Source: an uncultured Pirellulaceae bacterium
Lineage (GTDB): Bacteria; Planctomycetota; Planctomycetia; Pirellulales; Pirellulaceae
DNA length: 64,000 nucleotides
Reading direction: 5' to 3'
Assembly: GCA_938083195.1 (NCBI GenBank)
Contig: CALKCK010000021.1
Span: 124,001-188,000 of the forward strand
Part shown: positions 50,810 through 59,990 of the stretch, one piece after another
Layout: each line of letters starts with the position of its first letter
Position numbering within the stretch: position 1 is the first letter of the stretch
Notes under the pieces: model-generated
Databases searched by the model: none
Seen by the model: only the letters and a program-made list of their open reading frames with translations
What the model was told of the DNA's origin: nothing
Made by a program: the position numbers and the translations under genes

Positions 50810-53059
50810 TCAGTTCAGGTTTGGAACCTGGCCGTAGGCTACGCTGCGATTAGAAGGTTTCGTATCTAGTTGTAGGAACCAAATAATTAGCATCACGCCC
50901 ACGACAGTCATCAAGATAGCGGGAAACGTAGCATATTGGTAGTTCTGACCATCGGTGCTGTAAAGATACTGCCGAAGAACTGGAGATTGTTCTACGACGG
51001 TTCGATTCGCTTGGGAAAGTAGCACCGCTAGGCTGTTGTGGGTTAAATGGAACAAAATACAGGGAAGAATGCTTTTGGTTTGAATTGCGATTAATCCAAG
51101 AACTAATCCTATAACAAAGGTGATCAATGTTTGCTGAATTATCCCATGAGCGAGTCCGAACATGAGGCTGGTTAACAGGATTGGTTTCCACTTCCCTTGG
51201 ATCGATTGGAAGCCAGAAAGAATGAATCCTCGAAAGGCAATTTCTTCAAAGACCGCGGGTGCCAAAGCAAATACGAGGATGATCGCCCATAATCCTGGCG
51301 CCGATCCTAGTATTCTTGAAACCGCTTCTTGCAACATCAGTATGTCGCCACTGGGCGGGTAAATGTGCATGATGAAGCCGGTCAACCAAGTAAAGGCTGG
51401 GTTGAGAAAAATAGCGGCCAAGACAGCTGCTGCGGCCATCGTTATTTTACAACCGTTTAAACGAAGTGATTTTCTCGGATTGCGTGTCAGAAACAGAGCC
51501 ATCATTACTGACGGAATGAAAATGGTTGCCACGAGAATGATGACTGTTTGAAATGCGAATTGACCAAAATTTTGTGGAGCTGTTACGGCAAATCCAATGA
51601 AGAATTTCGCAACCAGGATTACCACACCGCACAGAACTGCGCTTCCCAACGATGGGAGTGATCGGCGTTCACGCATAATATGTTTTATCCAGGCTCCAAT
51701 TCCAAACCGCTCCGAAGCTCGAAACAGTACTGTTTCACTGTTAAATTGGTGAATTACCCAGCGAACGGCCAGCCAGCAGCAGCCCAAGTTAATTGCACAA
51801 ACAGGTGCTGCATATTTTAAGCAGTCTGTGTAGTTCGCTTCGATAAGGCTCCTTAACAGCAGCATCAGCCCACTTACGGGTATCAAACTTGTACCGAAAT
51901 CCAATTCAGCGGAAGGCAGCATTGGAATCATCATCAGCGGCATCGAGATCATCAGCAGGGGAACCAAGTAGTACTGCCCCTCTTTACTACTTCTTGCGAA
52001 TGCAGCTGCGGCCAGAGCGACCGCGCTAAACAGTGCTGAAATAGGAATCAACGCTAACAGAAGCCAACCAATGCTGGCCAGTGGGGGGATTCCAATCGGC
52101 AAAGCACCGCCAGCTCCCATGCCATTGCCAAGTTTTGTTAATACAAATATTCCTGTGAATCCCATGCTCAGAAGATTTAAAAATGATGTCGCCATACTGA
52201 ATGTCATGACAGTCAGTAGTTTTCCAAAAGCAATTTCAGAGCGGGCAGCTGGGCTGCTTAAAAGTGTTTCAAAAGTGCCTCTTTCTTTTTCGCCGGCACA
52301 TAGATCAATTGCAGGATAAAAAGCGCCTGTCAACGACCAGATCATAATGATGAAAGGTAGGATCTTTGACCAAGCTGCAGCTTGTTTCCCTGTTTTGTTG
52401 GCAACATCACCGGTTGTGAAAACGACGCCTTGAATCATGGAGGTGGGGATCTCATTGGCCACCAAGGTTTCTTTGGAAAACTCTTTCGACCATTGGTTGA
52501 GGATGCGGTTGACTCGTTCACTGGCGATCCTTGATTTGTCAATTGCTGAATCGGTGAGTACAAAAACCTGCGTTGCTGGAGATGATTGGGGATTGTTGGC
52601 TTCGGATTCAATTAGAGAATCAGGACGCTCGGGGATTTCGATTGGATTAGGGATGAAAATGGCCAGGTCCATTTTCCGTTTTTGCATTTCTAGTCGAAGT
52701 ATTTCTTCGACACTGGAACTGTCGCCTGCAGAGCTCGTAGCTGATTTGATTAAAGATTCGAAGTGGCCATCGCCGGCTGTCGAACTGATTAATTCGATTA
52801 GCTGACTCTCCGCTGAGCCAAAGGTAGGATTGAATTTTCCACTCACAATGAGAGGTGGGCTGGCAGGGAGCTTTTCCTCACCGACGATCCAAACCCTTGA
52901 CGGTGACTCTCGCATGAATTGCGCGACTTGCATCATTGCCATACCCATCAGTGGGTAAAGCAACATTGGCAGTATGGCAACGGTAAACAGCGTTCGGCGA
53001 TCCCGCAGTTGATCGCGAAGTTCTCGCCGAAAAATGAGCTTGATTGTAGGCCAGTTCAT
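50810..53059 (-). CDS. ABC-2 permease fused to a CPBP intramembrane protease
   Basis: A 749-residue membrane protein. The N-terminal part (residues 1-430) is a NatB-like ABC exporter permease: an early transmembrane helix (FTVAILPMLLYPLMGMAMM), a ~180-residue extracytoplasmic loop, then GAFYPAIDLCAGEKERGTFETLLSSPAARSEI, the permease coupling loop. The C-terminal ~220 residues are a CPBP (CAAX/abortive-infection-like) protease with FEEIAFRG (the EExxxR motif) and FHLTHNSLAVLL. The fusion is known from planctomycete annotations. It works with the ATPase gene 23 bases upstream. Export substrate and protease target are unknown; signal clearance during export is one idea. Confidence 0.85.
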   Translation of the reverse strand: MNWPTIKLIFRRELRDQLRDRRTLFTVAILPMLLYPLMGMAMMQVAQFMRESPSRVWIVGEEKLPASPPLIVSGKFNPTFGSAESQLIELISSTAGDGHFESLIKSATSSAGDSSSVEEILRLEMQKRKMDLAIFIPNPIEIPERPDSLIESEANNPQSSPATQVFVLTDSAIDKSRIASERVNRILNQWSKEFSKETLVANEIPTSMIQGVVFTTGDVANKTGKQAAAWSKILPFIIMIWSLTGAFYPAIDLCAGEKERGTFETLLSSPAARSEIAFGKLLTVMTFSMATSFLNLLSMGFTGIFVLTKLGNGMGAGGALPIGIPPLASIGWLLLALIPISALFSAVALAAAAFARSSKEGQYYLVPLLMISMPLMMIPMLPSAELDFGTSLIPVSGLMLLLRSLIEANYTDCLKYAAPVCAINLGCCWLAVRWVIHQFNSETVLFRASERFGIGAWIKHIMRERRSLPSLGSAVLCGVVILVAKFFIGFAVTAPQNFGQFAFQTVIILVATIFIPSVMMALFLTRNPRKSLRLNGCKITMAAAAVLAAIFLNPAFTWLTGFIMHIYPPSGDILMLQEAVSRILGSAPGLWAIILVFALAPAVFEEIAFRGFILSGFQSIQGKWKPILLTSLMFGLAHGIIQQTLITFVIGLVLGLIAIQTKSILPCILFHLTHNSLAVLLSQANRTVVEQSPVLRQYLYSTDGQNYQYATFPAILMTVVGVMLIIWFLQLDTKPSNRSVAYGQVPNLN

Positions 53060-53082
53060 TATGCAGTTTCTTTATGGCTTAT

Positions 53083-53886
53083 TTAATTCGCCAAAGGTGA
53101 CGTGAGGTTGTGGGTGACCATGGCGGCGTTTTTGTCGGCCTCCAGTTGAGCTTCTGATCGGGAGATCAGTTGGTAGAACAACTCTTCCATGTCATCTTCT
53201 TGGTGCTTCTCTGCAAGGTGTGCGGGCGTTCCTTCGGCGAGTATTACACCTCGGTTCATGATCGCGACGCGATCGCAAAGCCGTTTGACTTCGCTCATGA
53301 TATGCGAAGAAAAAACAATGCACTTACCTTGGTCTCTCAATTGTTCTACTGTCTTTAGCACTTCTCTGGCGACTAGGATGTCGAGGCCGGAGGTGGCTTC
53401 GTCAAAAATTAGAACAGGTGGGTTGTGAATCATTGCTCTCACAATGGAGACTTTCTGTTTCATGCCGGTCGACATTTTACTGCAGAGTACATCTCTGATT
53501 TCGTTCATCTGGAACCGGTCAAAGAGAGCATTCATTTTCGAATGCAAGCGATCCAGCGGCATCCCATAAAGTTGTCCAAAGTACTGGACTAATTCCCACG
53601 AGGTCATGCGGTCATAGATCGCGGTGTTGCAGGAAACAAATCCAATCTGCCGTCTGACTTGTTCCGGTTGCTGAGTCACGTTGAATCCATTCACAACCGC
53701 AGAGCCTTCCGTCGGTTTTAAAACGGTACTAAGGATTCGCAATGCAGTTGTTTTGCCTGCGCCGTTAGGTCCGAGGAGTCCGTAGATCTGCCCGGGCATG
53801 GCGTCGAAACTGATTCCAGCCAGGGCGGTAAACTGGCCCGATTGGATGTCTTGGTAGGTTTTCTTGAGTTTTCTAACGTGGATCAT
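53083..53886 (-). CDS. NatA-type ABC transporter ATPase
   Basis: A 267-residue ABC ATPase. Walker [10 protein letters not shown] near residue 40, signature [15 protein letters not shown], Walker [13 protein letters not shown], followed by H-loop [13 protein letters not shown]. The arrangement matches the NatA group. It energises the permease-CPBP fusion encoded directly downstream, with 23 bases between them. It is first in the three-gene operon that ends in the amidohydrolase. Confidence 0.9.
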   Translation of the reverse strand: MIHVRKLKKTYQDIQSGQFTALAGISFDAMPGQIYGLLGPNGAGKTTALRILSTVLKPTEGSAVVNGFNVTQQPEQVRRQIGFVSCNTAIYDRMTSWELVQYFGQLYGMPLDRLHSKMNALFDRFQMNEIRDVLCSKMSTGMKQKVSIVRAMIHNPPVLIFDEATSGLDILVAREVLKTVEQLRDQGKCIVFSSHIMSEVKRLCDRVAIMNRGVILAEGTPAHLAEKHQEDDMEELFYQLISRSEAQLEADKNAAMVTHNLTSPLAN

Positions 53887-54183
53887 CGTCGTCTAGCGAA
53901 AGGAAATAGCAGTAGTTGAGCCGAACCTCGGAGTTCTAATTGGAAATTTTACGGTTTGAGTGGGATGGGAACCCTCGTCGTTAGCAGTCTTCGTTAGCGC
54001 GTTGAGGTCAATGCGGACGGAAGAGCGTAGCTTACAAATCCGAGCAGGCTCTTTAATTCAATCGGGTAATTAGGGTTTTGAGGATTGGTGGGTTTTTTTT
54101 TGGAGTGTTTTTTGATTCGCTAGGTCAATCGAGCCTCTTTGTTGTCGATAAAATAGGACATCAGGTCAGATCACGGAACGAAT
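53887..54183. other. Divergent promoter region of the NatA operon and the AAA ATPase
   Basis: A 297-base gap that must hold both promoters. T-rich runs (near 54090-54115) are conspicuous, and GGAACGA just before 54184 serves as a ribosome binding site for the plus-strand gene. No repeat or RNA was seen. Confidence 0.45.
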
Positions 54184-55554
54184 ATGCAGATGCAAACAGG
54201 TTCAAGCAGTAGCGAAATCAATTTCCAAACAGGTGGGGGCGTCCCGCACTCTGGGAATTTTGAACCGGAGGTTAGTAATGACTTTGTACCTCGGCAGCCT
54301 AATAGCCTTGTAGAAGCAGGGCTTCACCGGAATGATCTCTTTCCACTGGTCTTAAAGTTCTTGTTTCTCCACGGCAACCAATCCGGCGGACGAATTGCGA
54401 GCCAAGTACGGGTTCCCTACGGGCTGATCATACCTGTGCTCGAATCGCTGAAGTCCGACATGCTAATCGGACACAAGAGCTCTGCAGGCGTTGCTGATTA
54501 CGAATACGAGTTGTCGCCTAAAGGGGTGGAGCAAGCACGGATTCATCTATCTCGTAGTACCTATTGCGGATCTGCGCCAGTCACTTTGGTGGAGTATCGA
54601 AAATCAATTTTGAGACAATCGGTAAAAAACTTGAAGCCGACCTTCGAAGCTGTTGCGGAGGCTTTGAATGATCTTGAAGTGACGGATCTCCAAATTAGTC
54701 AACTTGGCCAAGCCATTAATTCTGGCAAGAGCATGTTTCTGTTTGGGGCGCCTGGGAATGGGAAAACCAGCATTGCAACTCGTGCGATTCGCGCGTTAAG
54801 CGAGCACATTTGGATTCCACGATCGCTGACTGTCGGTGGAGAAGTAATTCGAGTTTTTGATCCGAGCGTTCACGTCGCTGCCCCACTTCCTACTACTTCA
54901 GGCGTTTTGGTAGAGCAAGGAATCGATCAAAGGTGGGTCAGGATTGAGCGCCCCACAATCATCGTGGGTGGCGAGTTGGAAATGAAACACTTAGAGGCGA
55001 CCTTAAGTACGGTAACGGGAATCATTGAAGCTCCTATTCACGTCAAAAGTAACTGTGGTTGCCTTGTAGTCGATGACTTTGGAAGACAGCAAATTTCTAC
55101 TCGAGAATTGCTGAACCGATGGATTGTGCCGATGGAGTCTGGAAGTGATTTTGTGAACTTGCCTTCGGGGCGACAGATCTCATTGCCGTTTGAGCAACTG
55201 TTGATCTTCTCAACCAATCTCGAGCCAACCTCCTTGTGTGACGAAGCTTTTTTGAGACGGATTCCCTATAAGGTTGAGGTTTTTGATCCAACAGAAGTGC
55301 AATTTCGAAATCTATTTAAACGTGAATTGTCGCGGATGAATTTCCAAGTTGAGTTTGGTGTACTCGATCACTTGATTGAATATCATTACAAACGCGTTGG
55401 AAGATCTTTTCGGTTTTGTCACGTTCTCGACATTCTCAATCAGTGCCGGGACTTCTGTGAATTTCATCGAAAACCAAATCTGTTCTCAAAGGATATTTGC
55501 GAACTCGCCGTTTTGAATTATTTCTCAGGGATGGGCAACCATCTGGGCGGTTGA
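54184..55554 (+). CDS. AAA ATPase with N-terminal winged-helix region
   Basis: A 456-residue protein. Residues about 45-125 look like a winged-helix DNA-binding or protein-binding module (PLVLKFLFLHGNQSGG, LIIPVLESLKSDML, YEYELSPKGVEQARIHL, which matches a typical wing). An AAA+ domain follows: Walker A GAPGNGKT at residues 188-195, Walker B-like CLVVDDFGRQ near 300, and IFSTN as the sensor Asn, then DEAFLRRIPYKVEV like a sensor-2/Arg finger region. No transposase or restriction partner is adjacent. Such orphan AAA proteins in planctomycetes are uncharacterised; an ATPase-regulated switch is inferred. It converges with folE. Confidence 0.72.
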   Translation: MQMQTGSSSSEINFQTGGGVPHSGNFEPEVSNDFVPRQPNSLVEAGLHRNDLFPLVLKFLFLHGNQSGGRIASQVRVPYGLIIPVLESLKSDMLIGHKSSAGVADYEYELSPKGVEQARIHLSRSTYCGSAPVTLVEYRKSILRQSVKNLKPTFEAVAEALNDLEVTDLQISQLGQAINSGKSMFLFGAPGNGKTSIATRAIRALSEHIWIPRSLTVGGEVIRVFDPSVHVAAPLPTTSGVLVEQGIDQRWVRIERPTIIVGGELEMKHLEATLSTVTGIIEAPIHVKSNCGCLVVDDFGRQQISTRELLNRWIVPMESGSDFVNLPSGRQISLPFEQLLIFSTNLEPTSLCDEAFLRRIPYKVEVFDPTEVQFRNLFKRELSRMNFQVEFGVLDHLIEYHYKRVGRSFRFCHVLDILNQCRDFCEFHRKPNLFSKDICELAVLNYFSGMGNHLGG

Positions 55555-55561
55555 GGGTCCG

Positions 55562-55620
55562 CTCCGATCGGAGATCGCACTCGGATGCGATGATGTCGTT
55601 TTGAATTTCTTTAGAAATTC
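55562..55620. terminator. Hairpin cluster between convergent genes
   Basis: Three short hairpins in the gap between the AAA ATPase and folE: CTCCGATCGGAG (55562-55573), ATCGCA-loop-TGCGAT (55574-55591) and GAATTTC-TTTA-GAAATTC (55603-55620). Position between convergent genes suggests bidirectional transcript ends; no long T tract is present. Confidence 0.45.
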
Positions 55621-55624
55621 GGCC

Positions 55625-56248
55625 TTACGGTTTGCTGTTGATCAGTGACATGAATTCAGCCCGCGTCGATTGATTGGTTTTGAACTCGCCGCGTAACGCG
55701 CTGGTGACGGTGCTGCTTCCCGGTTTTCTGATACCTCGAATGGACATGCAAGAGTGCTCAGCGCTAATGACCACCGCTACTCCGGACGTCTTAAGGTGAT
55801 CATTGACAAGTTCCGCGATCGTTTGTGTCATCCGCTCTTGAACTTGAGGCCTGTGAGATACTTCTTCCACAACTCTGGCTATTTTACTCAACCCAGTCAC
55901 TTTACCGTCAGGAATGTAGGCGACGTGAGCAACGCCGTTAAATGGAAGCAGGTGGTGTTCACACATACTCGTGAATTGGATGTCGCGAATAAGCACCATC
56001 TCGTCGTACTCTTCGGGGAAGGTGACCGACAAGTGGCGGGCGGGATCCAGGTGCAAACCGGAGAACATCTCTGCGTACATGCTGGCAACTCGACGAGGAG
56101 TTTCTTCTAAGCCTGGTCGTTCGGGATCCTCCCCGACCGCTTTGAGAATCGTTCGAACGGCAGATTGAATCGCGAGTAAGTCGACTTCTGGGGACACTTT
56201 ATCACGTAAATTCACGTTATCTCTCGGAGGTAAGTTCGTGGGGGTCAA
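55625..56248 (-). CDS. folE: GTP cyclohydrolase I
   Basis: A 207-residue enzyme that converts GTP to 7,8-dihydroneopterin triphosphate, the shared precursor of folate, biopterin and methanopterin. Signatures: [17 protein letters not shown] near residue 45, the zinc Cys and His in [10 protein letters not shown] near residue 93, [22 protein letters not shown], and C-terminal [17 protein letters not shown] with the second zinc Cys. Full length for the family. It is monocistronic. With the PTPS-like and RFAP-synthase genes of this window it may feed methanopterin as well as folate. Confidence 0.94.
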   Translation of the reverse strand: MTPTNLPPRDNVNLRDKVSPEVDLLAIQSAVRTILKAVGEDPERPGLEETPRRVASMYAEMFSGLHLDPARHLSVTFPEEYDEMVLIRDIQFTSMCEHHLLPFNGVAHVAYIPDGKVTGLSKIARVVEEVSHRPQVQERMTQTIAELVNDHLKTSGVAVVISAEHSCMSIRGIRKPGSSTVTSALRGEFKTNQSTRAEFMSLINSKP

Positions 56249-56414
56249 CTAATTACTCGCTGGATGAAATGGTGCGAAAGCGCTGCCTCGGTTTTGGCCG
56301 CTACTGTTTGGTTACCGAAAAATAAGTTTTTCGATAACGATAAGGACGCAAAATTCAATTTAACTTTCGTTGGAAACTAATAGAGTAAGTGGGAATTGGT
56401 ACCTGGTCAGTAAT

Positions 56415-58046
56415 TTAATCTTCAATTGGTTTTCCTGTCACGCGGAGACTGCGATGAGCGATGTAAACACGGCCGTGTCGATCGGTCGTTTTAACTTCGA
56501 TCAAGTGCGCTCCGGGAGCAAGTCTGGCAGGGAGGGTTCCCTTCCATAAATGATATGAATTTTTTGGTTTGGGAAGCTTCGGATCAATACCCTCGTCTCG
56601 CTTGGATAATTCAATGAAGTACGGATCCGGTTCAATTGTCTTTGTCAGCTCGATCCATTTTTCATTTCTGTCGACGCGGTATTCGACCTTGGACTCCTCG
56701 GAGCCATTGTAAACATTGACCCAGATCGGTATTTGTTCTGTTTTTCTTGTATAAGCACTCGATGGCAAATGAATTCTAAGTTGTTCGCTTGCCGGTTTCC
56801 CAGCAGCCTTGAAATCCAATTTGTACCCGTCTCGATCGAACGACATGATCGAGTATCCATTGGGGGCTCCATCGGACATCGTTGAATGAGGCACTTGGTT
56901 GTCACCTAACGCGCCAGACCACCAACTTCCACTGACGGTGACATTGACGATGTGGTGATGTTTTTCGGCGCCATGGAACCCCTCTTTTTTACCGAGGAAA
57001 AGATGTCGGTGATCGTGAGTATGTCCGGAGACCGAAACGCAATACGGACGATCTTTGATTAAATCAAAGAATTCGGATTTGTCTTTGACTGAGATGATCG
57101 GCACGTGCATCAAAACAACAAGCATCTGGGATTTTGGAATCATCGAAAGGTCTTTTTTCAAAAATCCAAGCTGCTGTTTCCCAAATCTTGGCTCGTAGCG
57201 ATACCGTGGGTTTTTTTCACTGGGAGCAACCCAGTCAATGTTGTCGAGTACGACAAAATGCACTTGGCCATAATCGAATGAATAATAGGATGGGCCGTAC
57301 GTTTCCTCAAACGTTTCATTTACCTCTGCCCGGTTTTTCGCATCTAAATTAATGTCGTGATTGCCAATCACGTTGTACCAAGGGATACCGATCATCGCGA
57401 TAGATTGATTGAGTGTCTTGAGTGTGTTGAGGTTGTCGAACGCGATGTCGCCCAGGGTGACACCAAACGCGCTTTCATCACCAATTAATTCTTCGACGAC
57501 ATCATGGCTAATGTAGTCGACCTCTTTGTTGTTTCTTGGTTGGGGGTCACCAAAGAGCAGAATCTTAAATTCTTCGGGTTCCTTTTCGCGGTAGAGCGGA
57601 AAATCGATGGACTGCGGGAGTGGGCCTGTGGGAGCCGACCCTTTGAATTTAAGTTTGGGTGATCCTGTTGGCTTGTGTAGGTAGAAAAATTTAGGAAGTT
57701 GGTGTTGGTTGATCGGCGTGCGATAGCCGGTTGGTTTAATGACAAACACACAGCCGCCGTCATTAATCGGGATTTCGTAACGCCCGTTGCGATCCGTTTT
57801 TACAATATCTTCACCATTGGAAACTTTGATGCCAGCGAAAGCGGAGTCTCCAGTATTGTATTTTCCGTCTCCGTTGAGATCACAAAAGACAACTCCCTTG
57901 GCGATTTGCTGAGATTGCTTGGCGGTGGATGCTTGTTCTGTTTGTTCAGTATTTTGAAACGCGTAAGTCGTTCCATTGATTGCAAGCAATGACACAAAAA
58001 TGAAATTAAAGATCATCGCTCCGTTCCGAAAAAGGGCCTGATTCAT
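56415..58046 (-). CDS. Secreted calcineurin-like metallophosphoesterase
   Basis: About 543 residues. Signal peptide followed by an N-terminal beta domain with Ca-type motif DLNGDGKYNTGD near residue 65 and a transthyretin-like segment TDRNGRYEIPI. The central phosphoesterase core has GDPQ, LGDIAFDN, GNHD, and SGHTHDH, the two-metal ligand motifs. The C-terminal ~150 residues form an extra beta sandwich. This three-part layout (MetallophosN, Metallophos, MetallophosC) is well known from Bacteroidetes and planctomycetes. Substrate not determined. The ATG at 58046 (MNQALFRN) was chosen over a TTG at 58061. Confidence 0.85.
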   Translation of the reverse strand: MNQALFRNGAMIFNFIFVSLLAINGTTYAFQNTEQTEQASTAKQSQQIAKGVVFCDLNGDGKYNTGDSAFAGIKVSNGEDIVKTDRNGRYEIPINDGGCVFVIKPTGYRTPINQHQLPKFFYLHKPTGSPKLKFKGSAPTGPLPQSIDFPLYREKEPEEFKILLFGDPQPRNNKEVDYISHDVVEELIGDESAFGVTLGDIAFDNLNTLKTLNQSIAMIGIPWYNVIGNHDINLDAKNRAEVNETFEETYGPSYYSFDYGQVHFVVLDNIDWVAPSEKNPRYRYEPRFGKQQLGFLKKDLSMIPKSQMLVVLMHVPIISVKDKSEFFDLIKDRPYCVSVSGHTHDHRHLFLGKKEGFHGAEKHHHIVNVTVSGSWWSGALGDNQVPHSTMSDGAPNGYSIMSFDRDGYKLDFKAAGKPASEQLRIHLPSSAYTRKTEQIPIWVNVYNGSEESKVEYRVDRNEKWIELTKTIEPDPYFIELSKRDEGIDPKLPKPKNSYHLWKGTLPARLAPGAHLIEVKTTDRHGRVYIAHRSLRVTGKPIED

Positions 58047-58318
58047 GTTGGCTTGATCCAAGGGAAGATTTTTGATTTTTTTATACTACTTGGTTTTAGA
58101 GAATTTTTAACCGGTAGCACTCAATTTCACGGGCGATATTTTAAATTCTCTTGGATTTGTGGTGTTTATTTTATGGTTGTTCAATTGCTGACCAACCTAG
58201 GTTGTCTTATCATGGCCAGCGGTAGAGAACTGCTGAGTGAGCGCGAACGGTTCAGGCGGGTTAGAATTTGGCGTTTAACCTCACCGACAAAGCCTTTTTT
58301 GATTTGAAACGGACAGCC

Positions 58319-58741
58319 GTGAAACTGCAATTTACAGATGCTGATTTAGAAGCTTATCTCGACGAATCGCTGGATTCTGATCGAGCAACTCAAATTGAGG
58401 ATGCGCTCGCCAATGATAGTGATTTGCTTAGTCGATTAGCGATGATCAACGGTCGTCGCGACGCTGGAATCCATACGCTCGGGGAGATCTGGCGTCGGAA
58501 TCAAATAGGCGTTCCAACGCCTGAAGTAATGGGGAATTTTATCCTGGGTATATTGCCAGACGGTGACTCCCAATACATTCAGTTTCGCATGGATCAATTG
58601 AAATGTTGTTTCACGCTGGCAATGTTCAACGATCTGCAGTTGCAACAAAGCGAGAAGTCAGAATTGTCTCAAACGCGGCGAGAGCGAATCTATAAAACGA
58701 GTGCGGGCTTGCTCAAGCGTGGCAATTCTGACGAGGAGTGA
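58319..58741 (+). CDS. Hypothetical cytosolic protein
   Basis: About 140 residues from a GTG (MKLQFTDADLEAYLDESL). The N-terminal helical region with Asp/Glu clusters and DSDLLSRLAMIN, then GRRDAGIHTLGEIWRRNQIGVP, resembles small planctomycete proteins often placed near sigma-factor-type genes, but the family was not recognised. A second segment with CCFTLAMFNDLQLQQ is helical. Frame continues 51 bases upstream to a TTG at 58268; the GTG fits the conserved-looking opening better. Alone, it diverges from the phosphoesterase gene. Confidence 0.6.
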   Translation: MKLQFTDADLEAYLDESLDSDRATQIEDALANDSDLLSRLAMINGRRDAGIHTLGEIWRRNQIGVPTPEVMGNFILGILPDGDSQYIQFRMDQLKCCFTLAMFNDLQLQQSEKSELSQTRRERIYKTSAGLLKRGNSDEE

Positions 58742-58746
58742 GTCTC

Positions 58747-59787
58747 TTATTTTCGATTGCCGCCCTCTGGCCCGATCGCTTTTTCGGACATTGGTTTGGC
58801 ATCCAGGATTTCGCTTCCTGCTGGAGAGGAAACAGAATATTTGAATCCCTTGCTTGTTCCGGCAGCTCCGTAATCTCCGGCTTTATTTAACGCGATGAAA
58901 TTGATGTCGAGATTGCCAAGATTTTTTGGATCAATCTCAGCAATTCGCTTGACGGCCATTTCGCAAGCTTCTGTGGGGGCTGCCCCCTGACGCATCATCT
59001 CGACTACTAAAAACGAACCGCAATGGCGCATTACATTTTCGCCTAGGCCAGTAGCGCCCGCCGCTCCGACTTGGTTGTCGACATAAAGGCCACTACCAAT
59101 GATCGGCGAGTCTCCAACTCGGCCAGGGATTTTGTAGCCCCAGCCGCTAGTTGAGCACCCTCCGTAGAGATTGCCCTCGGCGTCCAATCCAAGCATCGCG
59201 ATGGTATCGTGATGATCCTCATCAATTTCTGGTTTGCTCGGCTCAGATTTCTTACTTTGTTCGCGTTGCCAATTTTGCCAATTCGATTTTTGCTGAGTGG
59301 TGAGTAGATTTGTTTCGGGGTGGCCGTTCTCAATTGCGAACTGCTTTGCACCTTCTCCTACGAGCATTACGTGAGGAGTCGATTCCATTACAAGTCTCGC
59401 AACGGAAATTGGATGAAGAATGTCTTGGATGCCAGCAACGCTTCCAGCGTTATGGTCCGGCCCAGACATAATACAGGCGTCGAGCTCAACCTGGCCGTCT
59501 GCGTTGGGGATTCCCCCCACTCCGACCGAGGCATTCTTGACATCGTTTTCCGTAACCCAAATTCCTTTTTCAATAGCGTCTAGCATCGAACCGGAATCAG
59601 TGGCGATTTTAACCGCCGCTTCACAGGAAAATTTCCCGAAAGGCCAAGTCGCGATAAAGAGAGGTTTCTCAGCGCTTGCTGTTCCGTCGTGGTGAGCAGC
59701 AAGTGAAGAATCGGTCGAACAGGCGATCGCGCCAGTCGCAGAGAGACATGCCGAGTTTCGAATGAATTTCCTGCGGCTCATGCTCAT
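58747..59787 (-). CDS. Exported N4-(beta-N-acetylglucosaminyl)-L-asparaginase/isoaspartyl-peptidase-like amidase
   Basis: About 346 residues. A Tat signal with Ser-Arg-Arg-Lys-Phe-Ile lies in the first ten residues. The body is an Ntn-hydrolase of the asparaginase-2 type, with the autocatalytic Thr in DHHDTIAMLGLD near residue 205 (typical HDT cleavage point), and GCSTSGWGYKIPGRVGDSPIIGSG as the core. It would self-cleave to alpha and beta chains and cut N4-linked GlcNAc-Asn or isoaspartyl bonds. The ATG at 59787 has GGGGAGGGG just upstream and was preferred over 59805. It follows dapA at 180 bases. Confidence 0.82.
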   Translation of the reverse strand: MSMSRRKFIRNSACLSATGAIACSTDSSLAAHHDGTASAEKPLFIATWPFGKFSCEAAVKIATDSGSMLDAIEKGIWVTENDVKNASVGVGGIPNADGQVELDACIMSGPDHNAGSVAGIQDILHPISVARLVMESTPHVMLVGEGAKQFAIENGHPETNLLTTQQKSNWQNWQREQSKKSEPSKPEIDEDHHDTIAMLGLDAEGNLYGGCSTSGWGYKIPGRVGDSPIIGSGLYVDNQVGAAGATGLGENVMRHCGSFLVVEMMRQGAAPTEACEMAVKRIAEIDPKNLGNLDINFIALNKAGDYGAAGTSKGFKYSVSSPAGSEILDAKPMSEKAIGPEGGNRK

Positions 59788-59930
59788 GATTCTACCCCTC
59801 CCCAAAGTGATGTTCCTGATATCAACTGCATCGCTCTCGAATAACGATCGATGTTTTTACGACATCATTTCGTTTGCGTCCGAATAATGTAATCGAGACC
59901 GCTTAGCATCGATTGGGCGATCCCATCTAT

Positions 59931-59990
59931 TAAACCGTTACCGCTCCAATTAAACCGTTACCGCTCCTATTAAACCGTTACCGCTCCAAT
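59931..59990. repeat. Three tandem 20-bp repeats overlapping the dapA stop
   Basis: TAAACCGTTACCGCTCCAAT occurs three times in tandem (59931-59950, 59951-59970 with one change, 59971-59990). On the minus strand the right-hand copy encodes the last six residues (IGAVTV) plus the first two bases of the dapA stop; the others are 3' untranslated. The 20-bp period is not a codon multiple. Likely a slippage or duplication of the gene end. Confidence 0.85.

Noticed and set aside
59931..59990. Repeats as an attachment site or transposon end
   Set aside because: They are simple tandem copies of the dapA end with no integrase, tRNA or inverted flanks.
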